DNA of 64,000 nucleotides from CAYPGJ01 sp050174775 (GTDB taxonomy: Bacteria > Planctomycetota > Phycisphaerae > Phycisphaerales > UBA1924), in contig JBFXJP010000010.1 of NCBI GenBank assembly GCA_050174775.1, forward strand, positions 9,418 through 73,417, read 5' to 3'. The notes beneath the pieces were generated by a model. That model made no database searches. It saw only the letters and a program-made list of their open reading frames with translations, and was not told the origin of the DNA. The translations under genes were made by a program, and so were the position numbers. How positions within the stretch are numbered: the first letter of the stretch is position 1; every line of letters starts with the position of its first letter. This document shows, piece after piece, positions 40,531 through 49,121 of the stretch.

Positions 40531-41043
40531 ATGACACGGAATCGGCTCGGCTGGATGGCGATGGCAGGCGTGCTGGCCCTTACGGGCTGCTACTACGAGG
40601 GTGGCCCCCTCTCCTCCCAGGACCGCTTCACCTACGTGAGCCGGCCCTTCCAGCCCTGGACCGTCGACCTCGTCGACGTCCGCACCGGCGAGACCATCTG
40701 GTCGGTCGACGTCCCCGTCGGCCAGCAGCTCGTCGTCGACTTCCAATCCGCCAAGTCCGGCACGAACGTCGACCCCTGGCGCCCCGACACGATGCTGTGG
40801 GACGTCATGCCCGAGGGCCGCCGCTTCGGCGCCCTCAGCAACAAGATGTCCGTGCCCGCCAGCAACGCGCGCCGCCTCGAGCCCAAGCTCCGCGCGGTCC
40901 CCGAGCTGCCCAGCGAGCCCTACGCCAGCGCCCCCACCCCGGCCCCCGAGACGGCCCCGATCGAGCCCGCCCCCGCGGCCGAGCCGACCGCGCCGCCCTC
41001 TGAGCCCTCCAGCGGCAACGGCGACGGCGCGCAGCCACACTAA
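40531..41043 (+). CDS. Predicted lipoprotein with Pro/Ala-rich tail
   Basis: A 170-residue lipoprotein of unknown function. The signal ends in the lipobox LTGC (Cys20), followed by YYEGGPLSSQDRFTYVS and a compact beta-rich domain (WTVDLVDVRTGETIWSVDVPVGQQLVVDF). The last 50 residues are Pro/Ala/Glu-rich and probably span the periplasm or are disordered. ATG 40531 has GGAG 7 nt upstream. No family is recognised. Confidence 0.72.
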   Translation: MTRNRLGWMAMAGVLALTGCYYEGGPLSSQDRFTYVSRPFQPWTVDLVDVRTGETIWSVDVPVGQQLVVDFQSAKSGTNVDPWRPDTMLWDVMPEGRRFGALSNKMSVPASNARRLEPKLRAVPELPSEPYASAPTPAPETAPIEPAPAAEPTAPPSEPSSGNGDGAQPH

Positions 41044-41070
41044 GCCGCTCCCCGCCTCACCCTCACGACA

Positions 41071-42579
41071 TCAGAGCCGATCGGCCGCGAGCGACGAGAG
41101 CGCCGAACGCTCCGATTTCGCCAGCGTCACGTGCGCCACCATCCCCAGCCCCTTCATCCGCTCCACGGTGTACGACAGACCGTTGGATGACGAGTCGAGG
41201 TACGGGTTGTCGATCTGCCCGACGTCCCCCGTCAGCACCAGTCTCGTCCCCTCGCCCACGCGCGAGATGATCGTCCGCACCTCGTGCGGCGTCAGGTTCT
41301 GCGCCTCGTCCACGATCATGAACTGATGCGGGATCGACCGCCCGCGGATGTACGTCAGCGGCTCGAGCACCAGCCTCCCGTCCGCGATCAGCTTCTTCAC
41401 CCGCTGCTCCGGCGTCCGCGACTCCGGCGCGTTCATGTGCGAACCGCGCGTCGACAGCAGATACTCCAGATTGTCGAAGATCGGCTGCATCCACGCGGCC
41501 AGCTTCTCGTCCTTGGTTCCGGGCAGATACCCGATGTCGCGCCCCATCGGCATGATCGGACGCGCCACGAGCAGGCGGTCATACCGCTCCTCCTGGAACA
41601 CCTTGGTCATGCCCGCCGCGAGCGCGAGCAGCGTCTTGCCCGTGCCCGCCGAGCCCAGCAGCGTGATCAGCTTGATCTCGTCGTCCAGCAGCACGTCCAG
41701 CGCCATCGTCTGCTGCACGTTCCGCGCCATGATCCCGAACACCGGCTTCCGCGGGCCCGACACCGGGATCACGTGGTCCGTGTCCGCCAGACGACGCGCC
41801 AGGCCCGTGTGCGAGGGATCTTCCGCGGCCTTCAGGATCACGAACTGATTCGCGTGCAGCTTCGACGCCGCGTCCGGAGCCTGCCCCTCCCCGTCGACCT
41901 TCGCCTCCGCGAGCCGCTCCAGCGGCAGCATCCGGTTCTTGTACAGCTCGTCGATCATCTCCGCGGGCGCCTGCACGCTGATGAACCCGCAGTAGAGCCG
42001 GTCCGCGTCGACCTTCTGGTTCTCGAAGTCCTCCGCGTGGATCCCCAGCGCATCCGCCTTGATCCGCGCGTTGATGTCCTTCGACACGAACACCGCGCGG
42101 TCCCCGGCCTCGTGCACCGCCCACGCCACCGCGATGATCCGGTTGTCCGGCGTGTCTGACCTCAGCGGCGCCGGACGCTCCGCCGGCGAGGTGTCGATCC
42201 GCACGATCCCCGACGGCCCCGCCGTCTCGTGCACCTTCGACCACTCGACCCCCTCCGTGAGCCGGCCCGCGTTCCGCAGCGCGTCGAGGTTACGGATCGC
42301 CTGGCGCGCGTTGCGACCCAGGTCGTCGTTCGACCCCTTGAACGTGTCCAGCTCCTCGAGCACCGCGAACGGGATGATCACCGTGTTCTCCTCGAACACG
42401 AACACCGCGTCCGGATTGTGCAGCAGCACGTTGGTGTCGAGCACGAAGTGCTTGACGCCCTGCGCCGCGCCCTGCGGGGCCTCGGCCTCATGCGCCATCC
42501 CGCCGGACTGCGGCGCATCGGTGGAAGATCGGGTCCGTCGCGCCGTCTGGGCGCGCACCTTCACGTCTCGGGCTGTCAT
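41071..42579 (-). CDS. PIN-PhoH fusion ATPase (PhoH2 type)
   Basis: A 502-residue protein. A PIN ribonuclease domain (about 43-190) has acidic residues in FVLDTNVLLH, LEELDTFKG and FVSKDINARIKADALG. A PhoH P-loop ATPase domain follows, with Walker A GSAGTGKTLLALAAG, Walker B FMIVDEAQN and the PNPYLDSSSNG-like IDNPYLDSSSNG motif. PhoH2 proteins are RNA helicase/RNases. ATG 42577-42579 is chosen; an ATG 27 codons in is possible. There is no Shine-Dalgarno, but TACATT lies 7 nt upstream. Confidence 0.9.
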   Translation of the reverse strand: MTARDVKVRAQTARRTRSSTDAPQSGGMAHEAEAPQGAAQGVKHFVLDTNVLLHNPDAVFVFEENTVIIPFAVLEELDTFKGSNDDLGRNARQAIRNLDALRNAGRLTEGVEWSKVHETAGPSGIVRIDTSPAERPAPLRSDTPDNRIIAVAWAVHEAGDRAVFVSKDINARIKADALGIHAEDFENQKVDADRLYCGFISVQAPAEMIDELYKNRMLPLERLAEAKVDGEGQAPDAASKLHANQFVILKAAEDPSHTGLARRLADTDHVIPVSGPRKPVFGIMARNVQQTMALDVLLDDEIKLITLLGSAGTGKTLLALAAGMTKVFQEERYDRLLVARPIMPMGRDIGYLPGTKDEKLAAWMQPIFDNLEYLLSTRGSHMNAPESRTPEQRVKKLIADGRLVLEPLTYIRGRSIPHQFMIVDEAQNLTPHEVRTIISRVGEGTRLVLTGDVGQIDNPYLDSSSNGLSYTVERMKGLGMVAHVTLAKSERSALSSLAADRL

Positions 42580-42586
42580 ACAACAG

Positions 42587-42592
42587 AATGTA
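42587..42592 (-). promoter_or_regulatory. TACATT box 7 nt before the phoH-like gene (leaderless-type)
   Basis: On the minus strand, GATACATTCTGTTGT directly precedes ATG. The 7-nt spacer has no Shine-Dalgarno. Confidence 0.42.
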
Positions 42593-42658
42593 TCGACCGA
42601 ACCGCCCCTCGGTTCGCCCCAAAACGCCTACAGTGCGCACTTCGCAGGAGTTTCAAGC

Positions 42659-43792
42659 ATGCGCGTCGCCGATCTCGTGCAGGTGATGGACCGTCTGGCG
42701 CCCCCCTTCCTCGCCGAGACGTGGGACAACGTCGGCCTCCTCGTCGGCGACGCCAACGACGAGGTCCGAGGCCCGCTCTTCCTCACCATCGACCTCACCG
42801 AGGAAGCCCTCGCCGAAGCCGAGCTCGCCTCAGCCGGCGCGATCCTCGCCTACCACCCGCCCATCTTCAATCCCCTCAAGCGCGTGACCGGCGACGACCC
42901 CAAGGGAAATCTCATCCTCCGCGCCGCGCGCCGAGGCATGGCCGTCTTCTCGCCCCACACCGCGCTCGACGCCGCGCTCGGCGGCATGGCCGACTGGCTC
43001 GCCGAGGGCGTCGGCGCCGGCGGCGACCGGCGCGCCATCATCCCGGCCTCCGTCCCCGACGACCGGCAGACACACAAAATCGTGGTGTACGTCCCCACCG
43101 AGCCCGCCGACGCGCTCGAACGCGTCCGCAACGCGCTCGCCTCCGCAGGCGCCGGGCACATCGGCGGCTATGAACTCTGCTCCTTCACTCTCTCAGGCAA
43201 AGGCACCTTCTTCGCAGGCGCCGACTCTAACCCGCGCGTCGGCGAGAAGGGCCGGCTCGAAACCGTGGCCGAGCACCGCCTTGAGATGGTCTGCCCGGGC
43301 GCCGCGATCCCGATCCTCATCGAAACCCTTCGCGCCTTCCACCCCTACGAAGAGCCCGCCTTCGACATCTTCGCGCTCACCCAGCGCTCCGACCGTCGCA
43401 TCGGCGCAGGGCGACGCGTCACCCTCGACCAGCCCGCCACACCCGAGGAGATCGCCGCGCGCGTCCGCGATCACCTCGGCCTGCAGCGCGTCCGACTCGC
43501 CGAGAGCGCCTCCAAAGGCTCGAAAGCCACCATGGTCGGCGTCTGCCCCGGCGCGGGCGCCGGACTCCTCGACGCCGCCATCGCCCAAGGCTGCAACGTC
43601 TTCGTCACCGGCGAAATGAAGCACCACGACGTCCTTCACGCCGCGGCCCACGGCTGCTCCGTCATCCTCGCAGGGCACACCAACACCGAACGCGGCTACC
43701 TCCCCCGTCTCGCCTCCAACATGATGGAAGCCCTGCCCGGCCTCGACGCCCGCGTCTCCGCCGCGGACCGCGATCACACCCGCTACGTCTAA
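42659..43792 (+). CDS. Nif3-like dinuclear metal center protein
   Basis: A 377-residue NIF3/YqfO-type protein. The N-terminal part has TWDNVGLLVGD and metal-ligand His in AYHPPIFNPLK, and the C-terminal part has GHTNTERGYLP (His and Glu ligands). The roughly 100-residue insertion (HKIVVYVPTE to FHPYEEPAFDI) is the PII/CutA-like domain seen in YqfO. It was proposed to be a GTP cyclohydrolase I-like fold, but the in vivo role is unsettled. ATG 42659 has AGGAG 9 nt upstream. It is divergent from the phoH-like gene. Confidence 0.9.
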   Translation: MRVADLVQVMDRLAPPFLAETWDNVGLLVGDANDEVRGPLFLTIDLTEEALAEAELASAGAILAYHPPIFNPLKRVTGDDPKGNLILRAARRGMAVFSPHTALDAALGGMADWLAEGVGAGGDRRAIIPASVPDDRQTHKIVVYVPTEPADALERVRNALASAGAGHIGGYELCSFTLSGKGTFFAGADSNPRVGEKGRLETVAEHRLEMVCPGAAIPILIETLRAFHPYEEPAFDIFALTQRSDRRIGAGRRVTLDQPATPEEIAARVRDHLGLQRVRLAESASKGSKATMVGVCPGAGAGLLDAAIAQGCNVFVTGEMKHHDVLHAAAHGCSVILAGHTNTERGYLPRLASNMMEALPGLDARVSAADRDHTRYV

Positions 43793-43808
43793 CCGACCCG
43801 CCCCGCGC

Positions 43809-44969
43809 TCACCCCTCCAGCACGAACGACCGCTCCGCGTACAGCTTGTCCATCAACGCGCGCAGCGGCTGCGCGCTCTCCAGCCCCGACGCGCACGCGA
43901 TCAGCAATTCCACCAGATCGTGATAGTCCGCGAGCGAGATCGTCTCCGATTCGATCCGCGCCGCGCCCGCGTCCCCCCCCTGCACCGCGTCGAGATTCCC
44001 CATGTTGTGATAGTTCTTCAGCGGCAGACACACGCACGTGGCCTCGTGCCCGAACGCGCAGAAGCACGTCGCCTCGCACGTCCCCCCCGGCATCAGACGA
44101 CGCTGCCACTTGAACCGCGGCTCGCGCTGCGCTGTCCGCTTCGCCAGAGCGTCCGCCACCCCCCCCACCGCAGCCGTGAGCGCCGGCGCGAACGTCGACG
44201 TCTTGTCCCCCACGCGCACGATCGGCCCCGCGTGCAGGGGCGATTCCTCGTACGCGCGCGAGTTCTCCAACGCGATCACCCGCGCCCCCTCCGGGATCAC
44301 ACCCTCCCGGCACGCCGCGATCGCGCCGATGAACCCCACCTCCTCAGCCCGCGTGAACAACGCGCACACCGGCGGCCGACCCTCCCGCGCGCCGCGCAAC
44401 GCCTCCAACGCGGACACGATCGCCGCCACCGCGGAGAGATCGTCGCACGCCGGCGCACGAACCTCCCCATCCACCACTTCGGCCTGCGGCAGATCCCACG
44501 TCCCCACGTCCCCCGGACGCACCGCGTTGAAGTCCACGTGCGAATCCAGCTCCACGGTGCACCGGCGCAACGGCTCCGCAGGGGAGGCATCGAGCACCGT
44601 CCCGGGCAGGCGTCGACCGTCGCGCGTGTGGATCACGATCCGCGCATTCTCGAAGTACGGGTCCATCACGCCCCCACGGAACGTGCACGAGATCGTCCCC
44701 TCATGCACGATGTTCTCAACGACAAATGCAGGGTGATCCAGATGCGCGGTGAGCATCAGCATCGCGCCCCCCGTGGACGGGGCGTGGTTCTCGCACAGCA
44801 CCAGATTCCCCGCGCCGTCGCGCGTGAGCGCAAGGTCGGGCCGCTCGCACGCCCATCGCTCGATCCACGCGATCACGCGATCCTCGCGCCCCGTGGCCGT
44901 GGGAATCGACGTCAGCTCCAGCAGCCACTTCGTGGCGGTCTCCGCCCAGCCTCGCTCCGCGTGCGTCAT
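43809..44969 (-). CDS. M42-type aminopeptidase-like metallopeptidase
   Basis: A 386-residue cytosolic dinuclear-zinc peptidase-fold protein. Likely ligands and catalytic residues are His in TAHLDHPAF, Asp in ACDDLSAVAA, Glu-Glu in TRAEEVGFIGA, Glu in ALENSRAYE and His in LKNYHNMG. The pattern is nearer M42/M28 aminopeptidases than M20. ATG 44967-44969 is preceded by TACGCT 6 nt upstream and no Shine-Dalgarno. It is divergent from the RibBX-like gene, whose own -10-like box is only 24 nt away. Confidence 0.83.
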   Translation of the reverse strand: MTHAERGWAETATKWLLELTSIPTATGREDRVIAWIERWACERPDLALTRDGAGNLVLCENHAPSTGGAMLMLTAHLDHPAFVVENIVHEGTISCTFRGGVMDPYFENARIVIHTRDGRRLPGTVLDASPAEPLRRCTVELDSHVDFNAVRPGDVGTWDLPQAEVVDGEVRAPACDDLSAVAAIVSALEALRGAREGRPPVCALFTRAEEVGFIGAIAACREGVIPEGARVIALENSRAYEESPLHAGPIVRVGDKTSTFAPALTAAVGGVADALAKRTAQREPRFKWQRRLMPGGTCEATCFCAFGHEATCVCLPLKNYHNMGNLDAVQGGDAGAARIESETISLADYHDLVELLIACASGLESAQPLRALMDKLYAERSFVLEG

Positions 44970-44975
44970 GACCCA

Positions 44976-44981
44976 AGCGTA
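44976..44981 (-). promoter_or_regulatory. TACGCT box 6 nt before the M42-like gene (leaderless-type)
   Basis: On the minus strand, GCGATACGCTTGGGTC precedes ATG directly. There is no room for a Shine-Dalgarno. Confidence 0.4.
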
Positions 44982-45004
44982 TCGCGCCCCGACCGGGCCC
45001 ACCC

Positions 45005-45010
45005 TACACT
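45005..45010 (+). promoter_or_regulatory. TACACT box 10 nt before the RibBX-like gene (leaderless-type)
   Basis: CCCTACACTCTCAGCCCGC precedes ATG 45021, and no Shine-Dalgarno lies in the 10-nt spacer. Confidence 0.42.
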
Positions 45011-45020
45011 CTCAGCCCGC

Positions 45021-46229
45021 ATGCCCTCGCCATTCGCCCCCATCCCCGTCATCCTCGACGAGCTCCGCGCCGGCCGCATGATCGTCCTCACCGACGACGA
45101 AGGGCGCGAGAACGAGGGCGATCTCGTGCTCGCAGCGGAGAAGACCACGCCACAGGCCGTGAACTTCATGCTCTCCCACGCGCGAGGCTATCTCTGCCTC
45201 TCCCTCACCGGCGCCGACTGCGACCGACTCGACCTCCACCCCCAATCCCCCACCAACACCAGCGTCCGAGGCACCCCATTCACCGTCGCCATCGACGCAC
45301 ACCCCCGTCACGGCGCCACCACCGGCGTCTCCGCAGCCGAGCGCGCCAAGACCATCCTTCTCGCCATCGACGGCGCCTCCCGCCCCGACGACTTCGTCCG
45401 CCCCGGACACATCAACCCGCTCCGCGCGCGAGACGGCGGCGTCCTCGTCCGCACCGGACAGACCGAAGGCTCCATCGACCTCTGCCGGCTCGCCGGGCTC
45501 GCCGCTTCCGCCGTGATCATCGAGATCATGCGCGAGGACGGCGAGATGGCCCGCGTCCCCGACCTCGAGCAGTTCTGCGCCAAGCACAACCTCAAGATGT
45601 GCTCCGTCGCGCAGATCATCGAGCACCGGCTCCGCGACGAGCGCCTCATCCGACGACTCGACCCCGCGCAGGGCACGCCCATCGACACCGAGTTCGGCCG
45701 CTTCAACCTCATCGCCTACGACTCCCTGGTCGATCCCCTCCCCCACATCGCGCTCACCGTGGGGGGCGTCGGCGATCTGACGCAAAACGGCCGCGCACAC
45801 GACTCCGACGAGCCCACCCTCGTCCGCATGCACCGGCGAAACGTGCTCGGCGACATCTTCTTCGACGGCGCAAACTCGGCCGACGGCCCCAGCGGTCGCG
45901 CCCTCCACGAATCCATGCGCGCCATCCAGGAAGCCGGGCGCGGCGCCGTGGTCTACCTCCGACCCGAAGGCGCCGGCGATGCGCTCGATCAGCGTCTCCA
46001 TGCACTCAAACGATCCGCCTACACGCCCGAATCACACGACCTCACTCATCCCCAAGGCCCGGGCGCAGCCGCGATCCCCATGACCCACCGAGACTTCGGC
46101 ATCGGCGGCCAGATCCTCCGCGACCTCGGCATCCGCAAGCTCCGACTCCTCACCAACCACCCCCGCGCCCTCCCCGCGCTCGACGCCTTCGGCCTCGAGA
46201 TCACAGAACACGTCCCCATCCCCCACTGA
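45021..46229 (+). CDS. RibBX-like 3,4-dihydroxy-2-butanone-4-phosphate synthase with degenerate GTP cyclohydrolase II domain
   Basis: A 402-residue riboflavin-pathway protein. The N-terminal DHBP synthase domain keeps DDEGRENEGDL, TTGVSAAERA and RPGHINPLRARDGGVL; the usual GHTEA reads GQTEG. The C-terminal half aligns with GTP cyclohydrolase II, but the zinc motif C-x10-C-x-C is gone (HRRNVLGDIFFDGANSADG), and the GRGIGL loop is replaced. Later DFGIGGQILRDLG and LLTNHPRAL remain. It is therefore probably a RibB with a non-catalytic regulatory domain, as in RibBX described in Proteobacteria. No ribA is nearby. Confidence 0.88.
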   Translation: MPSPFAPIPVILDELRAGRMIVLTDDEGRENEGDLVLAAEKTTPQAVNFMLSHARGYLCLSLTGADCDRLDLHPQSPTNTSVRGTPFTVAIDAHPRHGATTGVSAAERAKTILLAIDGASRPDDFVRPGHINPLRARDGGVLVRTGQTEGSIDLCRLAGLAASAVIIEIMREDGEMARVPDLEQFCAKHNLKMCSVAQIIEHRLRDERLIRRLDPAQGTPIDTEFGRFNLIAYDSLVDPLPHIALTVGGVGDLTQNGRAHDSDEPTLVRMHRRNVLGDIFFDGANSADGPSGRALHESMRAIQEAGRGAVVYLRPEGAGDALDQRLHALKRSAYTPESHDLTHPQGPGAAAIPMTHRDFGIGGQILRDLGIRKLRLLTNHPRALPALDAFGLEITEHVPIPH

Positions 46230-46237
46230 CACGCCCC

Positions 46238-46543
46238 ATGGCCAAGCGCATCCTCTACACAGTCACAGCAACGCTCCCCGACGAAGCCACGGCCGCCGAG
46301 TACATCTCTTGGCTCGAAGACGGCCACGTCGACCAGGTCGTCGCCGCGGGCGCCCACAGCGGCATGATCATCCGGCTCGAAGGCCCCACCCTCCGTGTCC
46401 AGACCCAGTACGTCTTCTCCACGCGCGAAACGTTCGACCGCTACGTCGAGCGCGACGCCCCAGCCCTCCGCGCCGACGGCCTCAAACGCTTCCCGCCGGA
46501 GCGCGGCATCGCCTTCTCGCGCGAGATCGGCGAGATCGTCTAA
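46238..46543 (+). CDS. DUF4286-family small protein
   Basis: A 101-residue protein beginning KRILYTVTATLPDEATAAEY, with SWLEDGHVDQVVAAGA and YVFSTRETFDRYVERDAPALR, the dimeric alpha-beta barrel-like DUF4286 pattern. It starts 8 nt after the RibBX-like gene, so it is very likely cotranscribed. The name of any reaction is unknown; the ferredoxin-like fold and the neighbour allow only a guess at a small-molecule-related role. Confidence 0.8.
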   Translation: MAKRILYTVTATLPDEATAAEYISWLEDGHVDQVVAAGAHSGMIIRLEGPTLRVQTQYVFSTRETFDRYVERDAPALRADGLKRFPPERGIAFSREIGEIV

Positions 46544-46570
46544 CCCCTGAGCCCGCGAACTCGCTCAGCC

Positions 46571-48217
46571 TCAGCAGGGGTTCCCGAAGAGCGACAGCAC
46601 CTCGTTCAGGTCGGCAAAGCCCACCACGCCGTCCCCGTTCACGTCACCGGCCATCCAGCCGGCGCCGCTCTGCGTCTGCCCGAACTCCGACAGCACGATG
46701 TTCAGATCGGCGAAATTCACCACGTTGTCGCCCGTGGCGTCGCCCGCGCACGAGCCCGTGATGCGGAAGTTCACGTCCGTCACGTCCGCGCCCGTGTTGC
46801 CCAGCGCATCCCGCGCCGTCACACGCACACGCGCCTGCGACGTGTGCACGTTCGGCACGTTCCAGTTGAACGAGCCCAGCGCCGCGGCCCCCAGTGACAA
46901 CGCGTTCCACGTCACGCCCCCGTCATACGAGGCGTGCACATCGACGCTGGCGACGGACACGTCGTCGTCCGAGTTCCAGCGGATGTTCTGGACGCTGGCA
47001 GGAGCGACGATCTCGCCGCCGTTGAGCGACTTGACGTACGCCGTGGGCGCCAGCCCGCCGTTCGGACCCGCGGCCCCGCGGTGCTTCGGCACGTGCATCA
47101 CGATGCAGTGCATCACCCCCGCCGCCGTCACGATCGCCTGGCAGTTGATCGGGATGATCTGCTTGTTCGGCATCGCGCTCTGCCACGCCGCGAGCGCCTG
47201 CGCGTTGTGCGGAGACACCGTCCCGTTCGTGTACGACGGGATCAGCACGATGTCGTTGCACATCACCACGTTCGTGTACGTGTAGTGCGTCCCGCTCACC
47301 GACCGCGCCGGCACCCGCGTCACCGTGTACCCCAGCCCCGCCATCGTCACCGCCGCGGCGTCGCAGATCTGGTCCTGCGTGCTCCCCACGTTGTTGGGCC
47401 AGTCCGAGATCATTACCGCGTCGTCCGCGATGATCTGCATCCACATGTCCAGGTGCTGCGTCGCGTCCACGCTCGTCGGGAACGGCTGAAACAGCGTCGT
47501 GTTCACGTTCTGGTACGCGTTCCAGTGCCCGATGATCTGGCCTTCCGTGAGGCCCGGGTTCTCGTTGTTGATCAGCCGCGTCGCGTACGACCGGTCCAGC
47601 GCATCCAGGTGATAGTTGCCTCCGCCGTGCACCAGCGGCAGCTCGTAGAACTGGTGCCCGCGCTGCGCCGCGTAGAACGCCGTGTACGCGTCATCGTTCG
47701 GACGCGGACGGTTGTACGTGTGATCCACCACCGCGCGCGTGTCCCCCTCGAAGATGTACCGAGGGCCGTAATCCCGGATCCAGATCGAATCCGTGCCGCG
47801 GATCACAAACTTCACCCGCGACATGTTCGCGCCCGCGGCCTGCATCGCGTTCGACGCCGACACCTGCGACGACGCGCTCGACACCGCCACCCACACGTCC
47901 GCATTCCCGGCCGTCGTGATCTCCTTCGCCATCTGCGCCGAGATCGACAGCCACGACGAAGACCCCTGCCACGAGAGCATGATCGAGTCCATCGGCTCGT
48001 ACTCAGCCGCGCAGTGCACCGGGCCCGTCGGAGGCGCCGTCACGGCCCGCAGGTCCGCCGTGATCGGGGTCTGCGCCAGATACTCGCGCTCGGCCGGCGT
48101 CAGATGCCGCGGCAGCGCCCCGCTCCGATCCACAGGCAGCGTCAGCCCCTCACCCAGACCCGACGCCGAGACCAGCAGCCCCGCCGACACACCCACCAGC
48201 AACGTCCGATACGACAT
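46571..48217 (-). CDS. Exported agmatine-deiminase-like protein with dockerin-like C-terminus
   Basis: A 548-residue secreted protein. The signal peptide MSYRTLLVGVSAGLLVSASGLG precedes a bacterial peptidyl-arginine/agmatine deiminase domain with RGTDSIWIRDYGP, LVHGGGNYHLD, ATQHLDMWMQI (catalytic His) and the catalytic Cys in GVMHCIVMHVPKH. The usual EGGN reads HGGGN. An Ig-like region (residues about 400-480) leads to the dockerin-like module NFADLNIVLSEFG / GFADLNEVLSLFG, with Cys at CAGD and at the last residue. It probably deiminates arginine or arginine peptides outside the cell. Confidence 0.86.
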   Translation of the reverse strand: MSYRTLLVGVSAGLLVSASGLGEGLTLPVDRSGALPRHLTPAEREYLAQTPITADLRAVTAPPTGPVHCAAEYEPMDSIMLSWQGSSSWLSISAQMAKEITTAGNADVWVAVSSASSQVSASNAMQAAGANMSRVKFVIRGTDSIWIRDYGPRYIFEGDTRAVVDHTYNRPRPNDDAYTAFYAAQRGHQFYELPLVHGGGNYHLDALDRSYATRLINNENPGLTEGQIIGHWNAYQNVNTTLFQPFPTSVDATQHLDMWMQIIADDAVMISDWPNNVGSTQDQICDAAAVTMAGLGYTVTRVPARSVSGTHYTYTNVVMCNDIVLIPSYTNGTVSPHNAQALAAWQSAMPNKQIIPINCQAIVTAAGVMHCIVMHVPKHRGAAGPNGGLAPTAYVKSLNGGEIVAPASVQNIRWNSDDDVSVASVDVHASYDGGVTWNALSLGAAALGSFNWNVPNVHTSQARVRVTARDALGNTGADVTDVNFRITGSCAGDATGDNVVNFADLNIVLSEFGQTQSGAGWMAGDVNGDGVVGFADLNEVLSLFGNPC

Positions 48218-48331
48218 GCGTGCGCTCCCACATCTCTCGCGCGCGGCAACCACGTCGCCCGCACGGAGACGGCCCGATCCTACCCTGCCACATCCCCGAC
48301 CCCAAGCCAATCCTTCCGCCGATTTCGCGTG

Positions 48332-49081
48332 TTATTCCGCGCCCCAATGCTCCGGCGTCATCACCCCGAGCGCCTCCTCCGCGCTCCCCACCTGCACCGC
48401 CGAGAACTGAAACCGCCCCTGCGCCGGCCGCTCCAGCCGACCCGCGTGCTTCGACTCGAACCGCGCCGCGTCCTCCTCCCAGCGCGCATCGAACGACCCC
48501 CCCGAAAAATGGACCACGCCCAGATCGCACACCACACCCACACGCAGACCCTCGAGATGCGCCCGGAACGAAAAATCCACGTCGTACAGATGAAAGCCCC
48601 CGAACGTCGACCCATCGAACCCCACCCGCTCCACCGCCTCGCGAGTCGCGCCCAGCAGCACCCCGTCCAGCACACGCATCCCCCCCACCCTCCGGCTCGG
48701 CGCCGAGTACACGCACACCGTGTACACGCCCTCGTTCCCCGCGCGATGCGCGATCTGCCCGTAGATGTGCGGCGGCCCCGCACGCACCCACCCCGCCCCG
48801 GCCACGCGCGTCGCCCCCGCCACGCCCCACACGTCAAACGCCTCAAACCCGCGCGCCACCCGCGCCCCCACGTTTCCGCCCAACAACTCCACGTCGTCGT
48901 GCGAGAACAGCACCCGCTCCCCCCTCGCGCGCGACATCGCGCGCGCGTACCCCTCGCACATCGACCGCGCGTCGTGCACGCCCACGATCTCGTGCTCCAC
49001 ACCGTGCAGCACGCGCGCGTACATCTCCACCACGCGCCGGAACTTCTCCCGATCGATCGAACAGATCACGACGGTCAGCAT
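48332..49081 (-). CDS. Glycosyltransferase-like protein (GT2-related)
   Basis: A 249-residue cytosolic protein. It starts LTVVICSIDREKFRRVVEMY, a first GT-A strand, then VHDARSMCEGYARAMSRARGE, with an acidic HDDVELLGG motif, and a late FHLYDVDFSFRAHLEGLRVGVV block, typical of the glycosyltransferase-like family that contains a single GT-A domain. Donor and acceptor are unknown. ATG 49079-49081 follows a TATCAT box 8 nt upstream, without a Shine-Dalgarno. It sits inside a block of exported dockerin proteins, so a role in surface glycan or glycoprotein making is possible. Confidence 0.75.
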   Translation of the reverse strand: MLTVVICSIDREKFRRVVEMYARVLHGVEHEIVGVHDARSMCEGYARAMSRARGERVLFSHDDVELLGGNVGARVARGFEAFDVWGVAGATRVAGAGWVRAGPPHIYGQIAHRAGNEGVYTVCVYSAPSRRVGGMRVLDGVLLGATREAVERVGFDGSTFGGFHLYDVDFSFRAHLEGLRVGVVCDLGVVHFSGGSFDARWEEDAARFESKHAGRLERPAQGRFQFSAVQVGSAEEALGVMTPEHWGAE

Positions 49082-49089
49082 CGCGCGCG

Positions 49090-49095
49090 ATGATA
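49090..49095 (-). promoter_or_regulatory. TATCAT box 8 nt before the glycosyltransferase-like gene (leaderless-type)
   Basis: On the minus strand, GTGTATCATCGCGCGCG precedes ATG. No Shine-Dalgarno is present in the 8-nt spacer. Confidence 0.4.
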
Positions 49096-49121
49096 CACCG
49101 CGCACGACCCGCCCCCTCCAC

